A stretch of 64,000 bases of DNA from Paenibacillus_E sp964253085 (GTDB lineage Bacteria > Bacillota > Bacilli > Paenibacillales > NBRC-103111). Below are positions 1-8,781 of this stretch, piece by piece (within the stretch, counting starts at the first letter, position 1; each line of letters opens with the position of its first letter). The notes beneath the pieces are model-generated. The model was not told the origin of the DNA and did not search any database. It saw nothing but the letters and a program-made list of their open reading frames with translations. Where the stretch lies: assembly GCF_964253085.1 (NCBI RefSeq), contig NZ_CAXUQH020000001.1, positions 3,162,001 to 3,226,000 of the forward strand, written 5' to 3'. A program made the position numbers and the translations under genes.

Positions 1-10
1 CTTACAGGCG

Positions 11-1246
11 TCATTTCATTTTATACATCATCACATCGCTCGCAATCTCCAAAGCTTTATCAGATTGATTCGTCTTTAAGTAGTAGGTAAACAATTCTTT
101 CTCCGAGCTTTGGATCAGATACGTATTCCCAGACTCCCGAAACTTGGGCAAGGCAACATCATTTAAATAGGTATGGTATTCGTGTTCCTTTTGTTGTGTA
201 AGGAGAAGTAGGAGATTCAGAAGATGCATATAGAAGATTTCCTTCAGCTTTTTGGCTAGGGCCAGTCCATCCTTGGTGATTTGCACTAATTCATTATGGG
301 GCAATAGGTTCCCATGAATACAACTTCGAATATATCCCTCCAAAGAAAGCAGGTATGCGCCTGTTTTCTTTTCTTTTAATTGCATGGATTGCTGATAGTA
401 CTTACTTGCAAGTTCAAAGTTTTCTCTTCTCAGGTATTCATATGCCAAATTATGAAGTACTCTTGCTTTACGAGCAGGCGCTTGACAGATGTCACAGCTT
501 TGAATCAGCTTCTCGAAACGTCTTATGTTTTCTTTGAAGTCACGGCTCTTCTCATCTTTCACTTGAATCAGCATCAGCATCTCGGCATCGATGATTCTTA
601 AGAAGCTATTGATGCCTTTGAAAAAAGTGAGTGACTTCTCAGCGTAGAAGTAAGCCATTACAGGCGACTGAATGGCATGATAGGCTGAGGCTAAATGATA
701 ATAATACTCGGGATTATTGTAATCCTCATGCACGATGGCCGTTAACGTATCTATGGCTTTTAAGTACTCCTGTTTCGCCAAATAGTACATCCCCATGACA
801 TGCTTGAATAAATTACTTTCATAAGGGGGCAGTTGCTGAACGTCCTTTTGGTAGAGCTTAATAACCTTATAGGCTTTATCAGCTTGGTTGTGCATCAGAT
901 AGTAGCGGGCCTTTAGCAAGTTGTAAAGTGGTTGGTAGTCTGAGAGTTGGATAAGCGGTTCCTGTTCTAGTTCTTCATACGACACAGCCATTTCCTCAAA
1001 TAGCTGCTCAATAATAACGTCATGCCAATGATGAAGACGTGTTCTTATATTTTTAAGCCGAATGGCTTCTAGTGAAATATCGATTTGAAGGCGTTTGGAT
1101 AGAAATGTAATGATTTCAGGTGAATATTCGGTGGAACCGCGCTCTATTTTACTGATATGTGTGTCAGAGCAAATACCGCGCCCCAGCTGCTCTTGTGTTA
1201 ATTGGGATTTCTCTCGATAGAATTTAATAATTTTACCTTCATACAT
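11..1246 (-). CDS. XRE-type HTH regulator with TPR repeats (RRNPP-like)
   Basis: A 411-aa cytoplasmic regulator. Residues 1-60 form an XRE-type helix-turn-helix (TQEQLGRG..DTHISKIERG). The rest is helical and TPR-like, with motifs such as KARYYLMHNQADKAY and LAYEYLRRENFELASKYYQQS. HTH plus about eight TPRs at this length is the architecture of the RRNPP peptide-sensing regulators (NprR, PlcR); that it senses a peptide is inference. The ATG at 1246 is chosen because GGGGGAA lies six bases upstream. A TTG five codons earlier is possible but would put the ribosome binding site inside the gene. The gene ends 10 bases from the window edge, so any cognate peptide gene downstream is out of sight. 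It is divergent from the transporter operon starting at 1493. Confidence 0.85.
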   Translation of the reverse strand: MYEGKIIKFYREKSQLTQEQLGRGICSDTHISKIERGSTEYSPEIITFLSKRLQIDISLEAIRLKNIRTRLHHWHDVIIEQLFEEMAVSYEELEQEPLIQLSDYQPLYNLLKARYYLMHNQADKAYKVIKLYQKDVQQLPPYESNLFKHVMGMYYLAKQEYLKAIDTLTAIVHEDYNNPEYYYHLASAYHAIQSPVMAYFYAEKSLTFFKGINSFLRIIDAEMLMLIQVKDEKSRDFKENIRRFEKLIQSCDICQAPARKARVLHNLAYEYLRRENFELASKYYQQSMQLKEKKTGAYLLSLEGYIRSCIHGNLLPHNELVQITKDGLALAKKLKEIFYMHLLNLLLLLTQQKEHEYHTYLNDVALPKFRESGNTYLIQSSEKELFTYYLKTNQSDKALEIASDVMMYKMK

Positions 1247-1401
1247 ACTAAATTCCCCCAAGTTTCGTCGAAAGTGATTACGAACTCATTGTACAACAAA
1301 ATAGGTGTAGAGGCACATTCAGCGCGTTAGAAGAAATTGCCATCCCCTGAATCATCATTTATCCTAAAGAGATACAAAGAGTGTAATAAAAGGCAAGGTT
1401 C

Positions 1402-1445
1402 GCAAGAATGTCCCGTTTCGAGCCATGCTCGAGTGATTCTATAAT
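1402..1445 (+). promoter_or_regulatory. Activator-type promoter with GCAAGAATGTCCCG operator
   Basis: The motif GCAAGAATGTCCCG at 1402-1415 is followed by TATAAT at 1440-1445, 38 bp from motif start to -10 start. The -35 position (TTCGAG, 1417-1422) is poor, as expected for an activator-dependent promoter. The same motif at nearly the same spacing recurs at four other promoters in this window. It precedes the binding-protein gene at 1493. The likely binder is the AraC-type response regulator at 5136; this is inference. Confidence 0.6.
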
Positions 1446-1492
1446 GAAAACGTATCCAGTTGGAATAATAGGCGAACGAGGGGGAAATGGCC

Positions 1493-3205
1493 ATGAAGCA
1501 AGGGAGAAAATACGGGGCGGTTTCGATAGGCTCTATTATGTTATTATCAGTTGTCGCAAGTGCATGCAGCAATTCGACGGATCAGCCAGAGGCGTCCAAA
1601 TCCGCAACTGCAGCAGCATCGGCTAGTCCGGTAGCTGCTCAAACGGCAGCAGTGCGTGTAGACCCGTTGGCGAAATATGATCCGTCAATTGAAGTGACGA
1701 CGGTGCGATCGGTGGACGCAACCTTCAAATATGCAGCTGGCGATTCGATCGACAGCAATATCTGGACCAAAATTTTCGAGCAAGACTACGGGATTAAAGT
1801 GAAAAATTCGTGGTCTGTGGATTCAACGCAGTACCATCAGAAGCTGAATGTTTCTATCGCATCGGGCGATATCCCGGATTTCCTTGAGGTGAATAAAGAG
1901 GAAATGAAGCGTTTGGCGGATGCGGGCCAATTAGAGGATTTAACGAAAATATGGGAACAAAATAGCTCGCCTTTTTTAAAGAGTATGTTGAATCAAGATG
2001 GTGGAATTGGACTTAAGGCGGCCACAATTGACGGCAAATTGCTGGGTATTCCTCACACGTACAGCAATGGCGGTGTCAGCACAGCGGAGATGATCTACGT
2101 ACGAACGGATTGGTTGCAGAAGCTGAATTTGCAAGAACCCAAAACGATGGATGATGTTATTAAAATCGCAACCGCATTTGCCAAACAAGATCCAGACGGA
2201 AATGGGAAAAACGATACGATTGGACTTGCGGTGAATAAAGATTTCTGGGATTACGGACACGGTTCACTTCGTGGATTCTTTAACGGCTATCATGGTTATA
2301 CGGATATTTTCGTGAAGAATGCATCAGGTAAGCTGGTGTATGGTTTTGTTCAAAAGGAATTAAAGGCACCTTTAAAGAAGCTCCAAGAGCTGTATAAGGA
2401 TGGTGTGCTCGATAAAGAATTCGGCGTTAAGCCGCCAGCTAAAATCCAAGAAGATGTAGCAGCAGGGCGTGTTGGGCTTGCCTACGGATTAGTGTCAGAT
2501 GGTGGGTATATCCAGAAGGAAAATCATACGAAGGATCCGAAAGCACAATGGAAAGTATATCCGATTGTTTCTGCCGATAGCCAGCCAGCTATACCGCAGC
2601 TTTATGATACGGCAAGTACCTTTTATGTAGTTAAAAAAGGAGCAAAGCATCCTGAGGCAGCGATCAAGCTGGCCAATATTTATGTAAACCGTTTCTACGA
2701 GAAATCGTATACACCAGATCCGAATCCGTTTATTTCGGATTCCAAAACAGGTATTTTCCCAGCTAAATACGCGCCAGTGACGATGGATGCGCTCAATACG
2801 AATTTAGAAGCTTACCATCTTGTGCAAGACGCGCTGAAGACGGGGGATGGCAGTAAACTTGGTTTCCCGGCCAATATTCATTTTGATCGTATGACGAAGT
2901 TTAAAGCTGGTGATGATTCCATGTGGTTTAGCAATATCGTGATGGGCGATGGCGGCAGCTATAGTGTTATCGATCAATATAACAAAGCGAAGATCGGACA
3001 ATATAATCTATTCCTAGCGCCAGCAACACCGACTATGGCTGAGAAGCTGCCGACATTGAAGAAGAAAGTAGCGGAAACGTTCACCAAAATCATTATGGGC
3101 GATTCTTCAATCGATGAGTTCGACAAATTTGCTGAAGAGTTCCAAAAACTCGGAGGCGATAAGATCGAGCAAGAAGTAAACGATTGGTACGCGAAGAACA
3201 AATAG
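1493..3205 (+). CDS. LplA-type extracellular sugar-binding lipoprotein
   Basis: A 570-aa substrate-binding lipoprotein of a CUT1 carbohydrate ABC importer. A signal peptide of about 24 residues ends in SVVASAC, a slightly atypical lipobox with Ala at -3, followed by a Ser/Ala/Pro-rich linker and a family-1 solute-binding fold. Length (>500 aa) and the DPDGNGKNDTIGLA segment fit the LplA/YtcQ group, whose members bind oligosaccharides. The ATG at 1493 lies eight bases after GAGGGGG; the ATG at 1487 would be too close to it. It is the first gene of a locus continuing with sensor, regulator and two permeases. The substrate cannot be read from the sequence; the operator shared with the rhamnogalacturonan locus suggests a plant-wall oligosaccharide. 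Confidence 0.9.
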   Translation: MKQGRKYGAVSIGSIMLLSVVASACSNSTDQPEASKSATAAASASPVAAQTAAVRVDPLAKYDPSIEVTTVRSVDATFKYAAGDSIDSNIWTKIFEQDYGIKVKNSWSVDSTQYHQKLNVSIASGDIPDFLEVNKEEMKRLADAGQLEDLTKIWEQNSSPFLKSMLNQDGGIGLKAATIDGKLLGIPHTYSNGGVSTAEMIYVRTDWLQKLNLQEPKTMDDVIKIATAFAKQDPDGNGKNDTIGLAVNKDFWDYGHGSLRGFFNGYHGYTDIFVKNASGKLVYGFVQKELKAPLKKLQELYKDGVLDKEFGVKPPAKIQEDVAAGRVGLAYGLVSDGGYIQKENHTKDPKAQWKVYPIVSADSQPAIPQLYDTASTFYVVKKGAKHPEAAIKLANIYVNRFYEKSYTPDPNPFISDSKTGIFPAKYAPVTMDALNTNLEAYHLVQDALKTGDGSKLGFPANIHFDRMTKFKAGDDSMWFSNIVMGDGGSYSVIDQYNKAKIGQYNLFLAPATPTMAEKLPTLKKKVAETFTKIIMGDSSIDEFDKFAEEFQKLGGDKIEQEVNDWYAKNK

Positions 3206-3216
3206 GATGAGGTTGA

Positions 3217-3254
3217 ACTGCCCCGAAAGTAGAGGAATCTACTGGCGGGGTAGT
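3217..3254 (+). terminator. Hairpin between binding-protein and sensor genes
   Basis: ACTGCCCCG pairs with CGGGGTAGT (one G-U) around an inner GTAGA/TCTAC stem, followed by TTTGT. The T-run is short, so this may be a partial terminator or mRNA-stabilising hairpin that keeps binding-protein expression above that of the downstream kinase and regulator. Confidence 0.55.
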
Positions 3255-3323
3255 TTGTCGCTCATATATCCAATCAGGTCAATCTTTTGTATAGTGAGTT
3301 AAAGGACGTTTGGGTGAGGAGTT

Positions 3324-5102
3324 ATGCGGATGGCAGGGAGACAACGACGATTCTCAATACTTGGCAAATTAATAGTGACTTTTCTCATCGTGCTTTCACC
3401 CATGTATGTGATTGGAACTCGCATTAATGAGTGGGGGGCAGAACTCGTTCGTGGCGAAATTTCGAAATCACTTGAGTCGCAAATCCAGTTCTATCGCTCT
3501 TCACTCGAAAATGAAATTGACAGAATGGGACGTATTCAACGGCAATACATGAATGATGAAGATTTGGAAGCGCTGAGTGTGACTGCCGATAGTTTAACGG
3601 AATATCAGAAGCTTGTTATTTTGAAAAGGTTTCAGCAACGCCTCGTCTTACTGAAGGAATCGAGTATGTATATTGAACGGGCGAGTGTGTTCATTCCGCC
3701 TATTAATAAAATTATTACCTCCTCCGAATTAGCCGACAGCTTGCCTAGAGAGCGGCTCGATCAATTAAAACGAGATTCCAGCTCACGCACAGGGTTATTT
3801 TATCGCGATGGCGATCATCTTTACCTGCGTGAATATTATCCCAATAATCAGTTGGTGGAAGGGCGCGACCCGATGTTCGTTCTCGAACTGGAGCTTTCTA
3901 TGCCAGCCATGCAATCGTATTTAGCGCAGATTAACAATTATGATCAGGGCGGAGCAGCGATCGTTAAAGCAGATTGGGATATCGTCCATACACAAAATAA
4001 AGAGGCCTACACCATCATTAGTCAGACGATTCGCGGGCATATGTCCGCATTGCAAGACAAATCCTCGCAGAAAGCGCAAGCAACCAATGAGCTTATCAAA
4101 ATCGGAAATCAGCGACTTCTTACGGTTTCCACGTATTCACCGTCATTGGATCTGACGTTGGTTGCCTATGTCCCGGAAAAAGCTGTTATGGGGCCACTTG
4201 ATCATTATCAGGTATATTTATATCTCATCTCATTATGCGCGCTCATTGTCATCATCTTGTTCTCCATCTATGTGTATCGCATCATTCATCGCCCGCTCAG
4301 CAGGCTTGTCCGAGCCTTCCGCAAGGTGGAATCTGGTGATCTGCAAGTCGAGCTAACGTATAAAAGCAGTGATGAATTTCATTATTTATATGCTCAGTTC
4401 AACAACATGGTCGCTCATTTGAAGAAACTGATCTTCGAAATTTACGAGCAGAAAATCCGTACTCAGCAATCCGAGCTGAAGCAGCTGCAGTCGCAGATAA
4501 ATCCGCATTTTTTATATAACAGCTTCTATCTATTATATCGCATGACGAAAGCGCAAGATTTCGAGAACTCGACCCGATTCACCAAATATCTCGGCGATTA
4601 TTTCCAGTACATGACGCGAAATGGCAGTGAAGAGGTCCCATTGGAGCGGGAGTTAAGCCATGTTCGCGCATTTGCTGAGATTCAAACCATCCGGTATATG
4701 AACCGGATTTCATTTGAGATGCAGCCTCTGCCAGAGGTATGCAAGCAAATTGTTGTTCCACGGCTTATCTTACAGCCGATCGTGGAGAATGCGTATCATC
4801 ATGGGTTTGATCAGGATCATCATGAGCGTCATCTGCGGATTTCGACCACATGCCATGAGGACGATGAGGGTGAGATGCTCGTTATCATCCAAGTAGAGGA
4901 CAATGGAAAAGGGATGACCGACGAGGAACTGCGAGATTTTCAGGCCAAAACGCAAGAGGGGCAGGCAACGGAAGAAGTAACGGGGATGTTGAATGTGCAC
5001 CGACGCTTGCAATTAAGGTTTGGCGAGAAGGCGGGCATACGAATTCAACAACGGGATGAAGGTGGTCTAATGGTATCGGTCGTCATTCCATTCGTCGGAT
5101 AA
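3324..5102 (+). CDS. YesM-family sensor histidine kinase
   Basis: A 592-aa membrane sensor kinase. An N-terminal membrane segment (about residues 13-31) is followed by an extracytoplasmic sensor region to about residue 290, a second membrane segment (LYLISLCALIVIILFSIYVY), HAMP, and a His_kinase/HATPase_c core. The phosphoacceptor is the His in QINPHFLYNS. The N-box is IVENAYHHG and the G-box DNGKGMTD. This is the LytS/YesM class that pairs with AraC-type response regulators. ATG at 3324 follows GGTGAGGAG closely. The partner regulator starts 33 bp downstream. It probably senses the transporter's substrate or the loaded binding protein (inference). Confidence 0.92.
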   Translation: MRMAGRQRRFSILGKLIVTFLIVLSPMYVIGTRINEWGAELVRGEISKSLESQIQFYRSSLENEIDRMGRIQRQYMNDEDLEALSVTADSLTEYQKLVILKRFQQRLVLLKESSMYIERASVFIPPINKIITSSELADSLPRERLDQLKRDSSSRTGLFYRDGDHLYLREYYPNNQLVEGRDPMFVLELELSMPAMQSYLAQINNYDQGGAAIVKADWDIVHTQNKEAYTIISQTIRGHMSALQDKSSQKAQATNELIKIGNQRLLTVSTYSPSLDLTLVAYVPEKAVMGPLDHYQVYLYLISLCALIVIILFSIYVYRIIHRPLSRLVRAFRKVESGDLQVELTYKSSDEFHYLYAQFNNMVAHLKKLIFEIYEQKIRTQQSELKQLQSQINPHFLYNSFYLLYRMTKAQDFENSTRFTKYLGDYFQYMTRNGSEEVPLERELSHVRAFAEIQTIRYMNRISFEMQPLPEVCKQIVVPRLILQPIVENAYHHGFDQDHHERHLRISTTCHEDDEGEMLVIIQVEDNGKGMTDEELRDFQAKTQEGQATEEVTGMLNVHRRLQLRFGEKAGIRIQQRDEGGLMVSVVIPFVG

Positions 5103-5135
5103 GGGAAATCAATTTGTAAAAAGAGGAGTGATGTC

Positions 5136-6806
5136 ATGCTGACAATGATGATCGTGGATGACGAGCCACTGGCCGTTCACTATTTGACAGAAACTTTGCT
5201 CGAGCTGGAGGACATGGATTTCGAAATGGTGAAAGCCCACTCCGGCAAGGAAGCGATAGAGAAGATGGAAGCGGGAAAAGTGGACGTTCTGCTCACGGAT
5301 ATTCGGATGCCGGGGATGAGTGGGATGGAGCTTGCCGATTATACGCGTAAAAGGTGGCCGCGCTGCCGCATTATTTTCTTGACGGGCTTTGATGATTTTG
5401 CGTACGCTCAGACAGCCATTCGCAATGGGGGTATCGATTTCGTCCTCAAAACAGAGGGCGATGAGGCGATCATTCAAGCGGTACAGAAGGCGACGCAGGA
5501 TATCGCGCTCGAGATCAACCGTGAAGAGATTCTGAAGCGCTCCCGAGAGCAGCTGCACGCAGCATTGCCAACGATACGCCGCGATTACTTGCGGCAGCTC
5601 GTTCAAGGCGAGTCAGAATCGCTCGCCGTCAGGGCTAGACGGTTCGAGGAGCTTGCCATCGGGCTGCATGCAGGGAGTCCTGTGCTCCTCGTCATCGGTC
5701 GTTTGGATGAATGGGGGTCCTTCGCCGCACCATCGGATCAATCGCTCCTGTTCTATTCCGTTCACAACATAGCGGAAGAATATTTAAATGGCTCACTTAA
5801 GATGATAGCGCTTCCCTATGATCGCAATCGATTTATTTGGCTTGTGCAACCAACCAAGCCTACCGAAGCGCAAGAGGAGCAAGAACAAGCGATTCGTACG
5901 CTCTCTGGCGGCGTAGAGCTGGTTCAGGCGGCTTGTCGGCGGCATCTGAAGGTGCCAGTTTCTTTCATGCTTGCTTCTAGTTTCTGCACCTGGGAGGCGA
6001 TGATGCAGCGGATTGAGGCCTTGAAGCTGCAGTTGGCCTATGGCATCGGGAAAGGCCATGAGATGCTGTTGACCGAGCAACGCATGGAAGACAAAGAAGA
6101 ATTGCGCTCTAGCAAGCAATTCTATGAAGAGCAGGATTTGCGTATTCATTTGCACAAGATGGATCTGCTGGAGACCTATTTGGATAACGGTGAAAAAGAA
6201 GGCTGTGAGCACCTGTTTGGTGAGGTCGTTAAGGCAATCAAATTGATATCGCACAACGATTCGGGAGAGGCGCTCGCCTATGAGGCGTTCTCGCATCTTG
6301 CTGCTTTTCTTTTAACGTATATCAATAAGCGTCATTTGATCGCACAGCTCGGTGAAGCGTTCCGAATGGAGGAGCTTCTGAATCCTTTTCAGCACAACAG
6401 TACGGTGGATGCTGTTCAATTTCTGGCGGGCATCGCGCTGTCGCTGGCGGACTATAACGGGCTGAAAAAGGCGGAGAGAACGACGGATATGATCGGCCAG
6501 ATTCATCATTATGTGCATGCGTTTCTACAAGAAGAGCTCTCGTTAACGCGCCTAGCGGAGCTGGTATATTTGAGCCCGCCATACCTCTCTCGGATGTATA
6601 AACAAACAACAGGGCAAGGTCTGCTTGATTATATTACGGATGTGCGCATTCAGCGGGCAAAGACCCTATTAATGACGACTGAGCACAAAATCCATGAGAT
6701 CGCAGCGATGGTTGGATTGGAGTCTGCGCCTTATTTTACACGGCTATTTAAGAAGATTACGGGTCTTACACCACAGGTGTATCGCGACTCTCGATTAACT
6801 GGTTAA
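5136..6806 (+). CDS. YesN-family response regulator with AraC HTH
   Basis: A 556-aa cytoplasmic response regulator. The receiver domain (about 1-120) has the acidic pair IVDDEP, the phosphoacceptor Asp in LLTDIRMPGM and a conserved Lys in VLKTEGDE. A long linker follows, then a C-terminal AraC double HTH (about 455-556) with LSPPYLSRMYKQTTG and SAPYFTRLFKKITGLTP. It is expected to be activated by the kinase encoded just upstream. The best candidate targets are the two near-identical promoters at 1402-1445 and 6822-6865 flanking this gene pair. Confidence 0.92.
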   Translation: MLTMMIVDDEPLAVHYLTETLLELEDMDFEMVKAHSGKEAIEKMEAGKVDVLLTDIRMPGMSGMELADYTRKRWPRCRIIFLTGFDDFAYAQTAIRNGGIDFVLKTEGDEAIIQAVQKATQDIALEINREEILKRSREQLHAALPTIRRDYLRQLVQGESESLAVRARRFEELAIGLHAGSPVLLVIGRLDEWGSFAAPSDQSLLFYSVHNIAEEYLNGSLKMIALPYDRNRFIWLVQPTKPTEAQEEQEQAIRTLSGGVELVQAACRRHLKVPVSFMLASSFCTWEAMMQRIEALKLQLAYGIGKGHEMLLTEQRMEDKEELRSSKQFYEEQDLRIHLHKMDLLETYLDNGEKEGCEHLFGEVVKAIKLISHNDSGEALAYEAFSHLAAFLLTYINKRHLIAQLGEAFRMEELLNPFQHNSTVDAVQFLAGIALSLADYNGLKKAERTTDMIGQIHHYVHAFLQEELSLTRLAELVYLSPPYLSRMYKQTTGQGLLDYITDVRIQRAKTLLMTTEHKIHEIAAMVGLESAPYFTRLFKKITGLTPQVYRDSRLTG

Positions 6807-6821
6807 TATAAGGCAAGAGCC

Positions 6822-6865
6822 GCAATAATGTCCCGTATCGGTGGCATGTTCGTTAATTTTATAAT
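6822..6865 (+). promoter_or_regulatory. Activator-type promoter with GCAATAATGTCCCG operator
   Basis: GCAATAATGTCCCG at 6822-6835 and TATAAT at 6860-6865 are 38 bp apart, exactly as at 1402-1445. Upstream AGGCAAG (6811-6817) and downstream CATG-TTCG elements are also shared with the first site. It gives the permease genes a second regulated start inside the locus. Confidence 0.6.
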
Positions 6866-6929
6866 GAAGACATGGAAGAGGTTGGCGATAATCCAGCTTC
6901 TTTTTTTCATCCGGTAAGGGGGAGAACAT

Positions 6930-7829
6930 GTGAACAGAATGAAATGGAAAGCGCAAATGCCCCTGCATTTGATGCTCATTCCCGGATTGATTGCCATCCT
7001 TATTTTTCAGTATTATCCGATGGCCGGCATTGTTATTGCGTTCCAGAAATACATGCCAACACAGGGGCTTTTTCATTCCAAATGGATTGGGCTGGATAAC
7101 TTTCGATATGTGATGGAGTTGCCAGATTTCTATCGCGTGCTTTGGAATACGATCTATATTGCCCTCATGAAAATTATTGTAGGTCTGATCGTGCCGATTC
7201 TCATTGCCATTTTGCTGAATGAGATTCGAAAGAATGCGGTAAAACGTATTGTTCAAACGCTGGTTTATCTGCCGCATTTCCTTTCATGGGTCATTCTAAG
7301 CGGGATCTTATTGGATGTCCTTTCGCCAAAAGAAGGGATCGTCAATGCGGGGCTCCGAGCCTTGGGGATGCAGTCGATTTTCTTCTTGGGAGACAATCAG
7401 TGGTTTCCGTTCACGTTAGTACTGACGAATGAGTGGAAGGAATTCGGTTTCAGCACGATTGTGTATTTGGCAGCGATCCTCGGCATTAACCCAGCGCTGT
7501 ATGAGGCGGCGACGATGGATGGCGCGAATCGGTGGAAGCAAACGCTGCACATTACCTTGCCCGGCATGGCACCGATCATCGTCCTGCTGGCGACACTCAG
7601 TATTGGAAATGTGCTGAACGCGGGGTTCGAGCAGGTATTCAATTTGTACAGCCCTATTGTGTATGAAAGTGGAGATATCATCGACACCTTCGTGTATCGG
7701 ATTGGGATGATCGATGCGCAATACGGGGTGGCGACAGCAGTCGGACTCTTTAAGTCACTCGTTTCATTTATCCTCATCGCACTTTCTTATACGATGGCGT
7801 ATCGTTTTGCCAATTACCGCATTTTCTGA
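6930..7829 (+). CDS. LplB-type sugar ABC transporter permease
   Basis: A 299-aa inner-membrane permease of a CUT1 importer with about six membrane segments. The EAA loop, which docks the ATPase, reads YEAATMDGANRWKQTLHITLPGMAP. GTG at 6930 is used: it follows AAGGGGGAG by six bases, and the overlapping ATG at 6928 is in another frame and runs straight into a stop. The partner permease begins 20 bp downstream. The N-terminal PLHLMLIPGLIAILIFQYYPMAGIVIAFQ is typical of the LplB/YteP group, matching the long binding protein at 1493. Confidence 0.92.
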   Translation: MNRMKWKAQMPLHLMLIPGLIAILIFQYYPMAGIVIAFQKYMPTQGLFHSKWIGLDNFRYVMELPDFYRVLWNTIYIALMKIIVGLIVPILIAILLNEIRKNAVKRIVQTLVYLPHFLSWVILSGILLDVLSPKEGIVNAGLRALGMQSIFFLGDNQWFPFTLVLTNEWKEFGFSTIVYLAAILGINPALYEAATMDGANRWKQTLHITLPGMAPIIVLLATLSIGNVLNAGFEQVFNLYSPIVYESGDIIDTFVYRIGMIDAQYGVATAVGLFKSLVSFILIALSYTMAYRFANYRIF

Positions 7830-7849
7830 GCAGAAGGAGGGAATTCAGC

Positions 7850-8734
7850 ATGATCAAGACGGCGTCTTGGGCGTATAAAGGGTTCACAATTGCGAACTAT
7901 GTGTTTCTTGTTAGCTTATCTGTCCTTTGTATTCTGCCATTAATTCATTTGCTGGCGATGTCGCTCAGCTCCAATAATGCAGTTGCTACAGGTTCAGTCA
8001 CTTTCTGGCCTGTCGAATTCACATGGAAATCGTATCAATTCATCATTGAAAAACCAGAGTTTATGACCTCTTTCATCATTTCGATCAAAAGAGTTGTGTT
8101 GGGTGTCATCGTAAATATGGTGTTGACCATTCTAGTCGCCTATCCACTGTCCAAGGAAGCAGCAAACTTCAAGGGTAGAACAGTGTACGTTTGGATATTC
8201 GTGTTCACCATGTTATTCAGTGGAGGGATTATCCCACTCTATATGACGATACGCTCGCTCGGCTTATTAGACACGATTTGGGCCTTGATTTTAACGCATG
8301 CTGTGCCTGTGTATAATGTTGTAATTTTGCTGAACTTTTTCCGGGCATTGCCCAAGGAATTGGAAGAAGCAGCCCTCATGGATGGCGCAGGGCAGTGGCG
8401 AATTCTGTGGAACATTTACTTGCCTTTGTCTACGCCATCCTTGGCCACACTTACGCTTTTCGCGACAGTTTCCCATTGGAATTCGTGGTTTGACGGTATT
8501 CTATTCATGAACTCGCCATCGCATTATCCACTACAAAGCTATTTATATACGGTGGTTGTTGGTCTGGACACACTGATCAAAAGCAATACAGATCTAGAGA
8601 TGTTGGCGCTCATATCGGATCGTACCGCACGTGCCGCACAAATCTTTCTTGGAGCGCTGCCGATTCTCATCATTTACCCATTTTTACAAAGGTATTTCAC
8701 AAAAGGAATTATTCTGGGCAGTGTGAAGGAATAG
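7850..8734 (+). CDS. LplC/YtcP-type sugar ABC transporter permease
   Basis: A 294-aa second CUT1 permease with about six membrane segments. The EAA loop is EEAALMDGAGQWRILWNIYLPLSTP and the C-terminus FTKGIILGSVKE is characteristic of the group. ATG at 7850 follows AGAAGGAGGG. It forms a heterodimeric channel with the preceding permease. No ATP-binding gene accompanies the pair, so an MsmX-type shared ATPase must be supplied from elsewhere. Confidence 0.92.
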   Translation: MIKTASWAYKGFTIANYVFLVSLSVLCILPLIHLLAMSLSSNNAVATGSVTFWPVEFTWKSYQFIIEKPEFMTSFIISIKRVVLGVIVNMVLTILVAYPLSKEAANFKGRTVYVWIFVFTMLFSGGIIPLYMTIRSLGLLDTIWALILTHAVPVYNVVILLNFFRALPKELEEAALMDGAGQWRILWNIYLPLSTPSLATLTLFATVSHWNSWFDGILFMNSPSHYPLQSYLYTVVVGLDTLIKSNTDLEMLALISDRTARAAQIFLGALPILIIYPFLQRYFTKGIILGSVKE

Positions 8735-8781
8735 TGGCAGGGCTGGTAATTGTATAAATTGATTGTGAGGAGATGACAGAT

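Noticed and set aside
1444..1457. TGAAAACGTATCCA as a catabolite-responsive element
   Set aside because: Two of the eleven informative positions do not match, and it is not shared with the otherwise near-identical promoter at 6822-6865.
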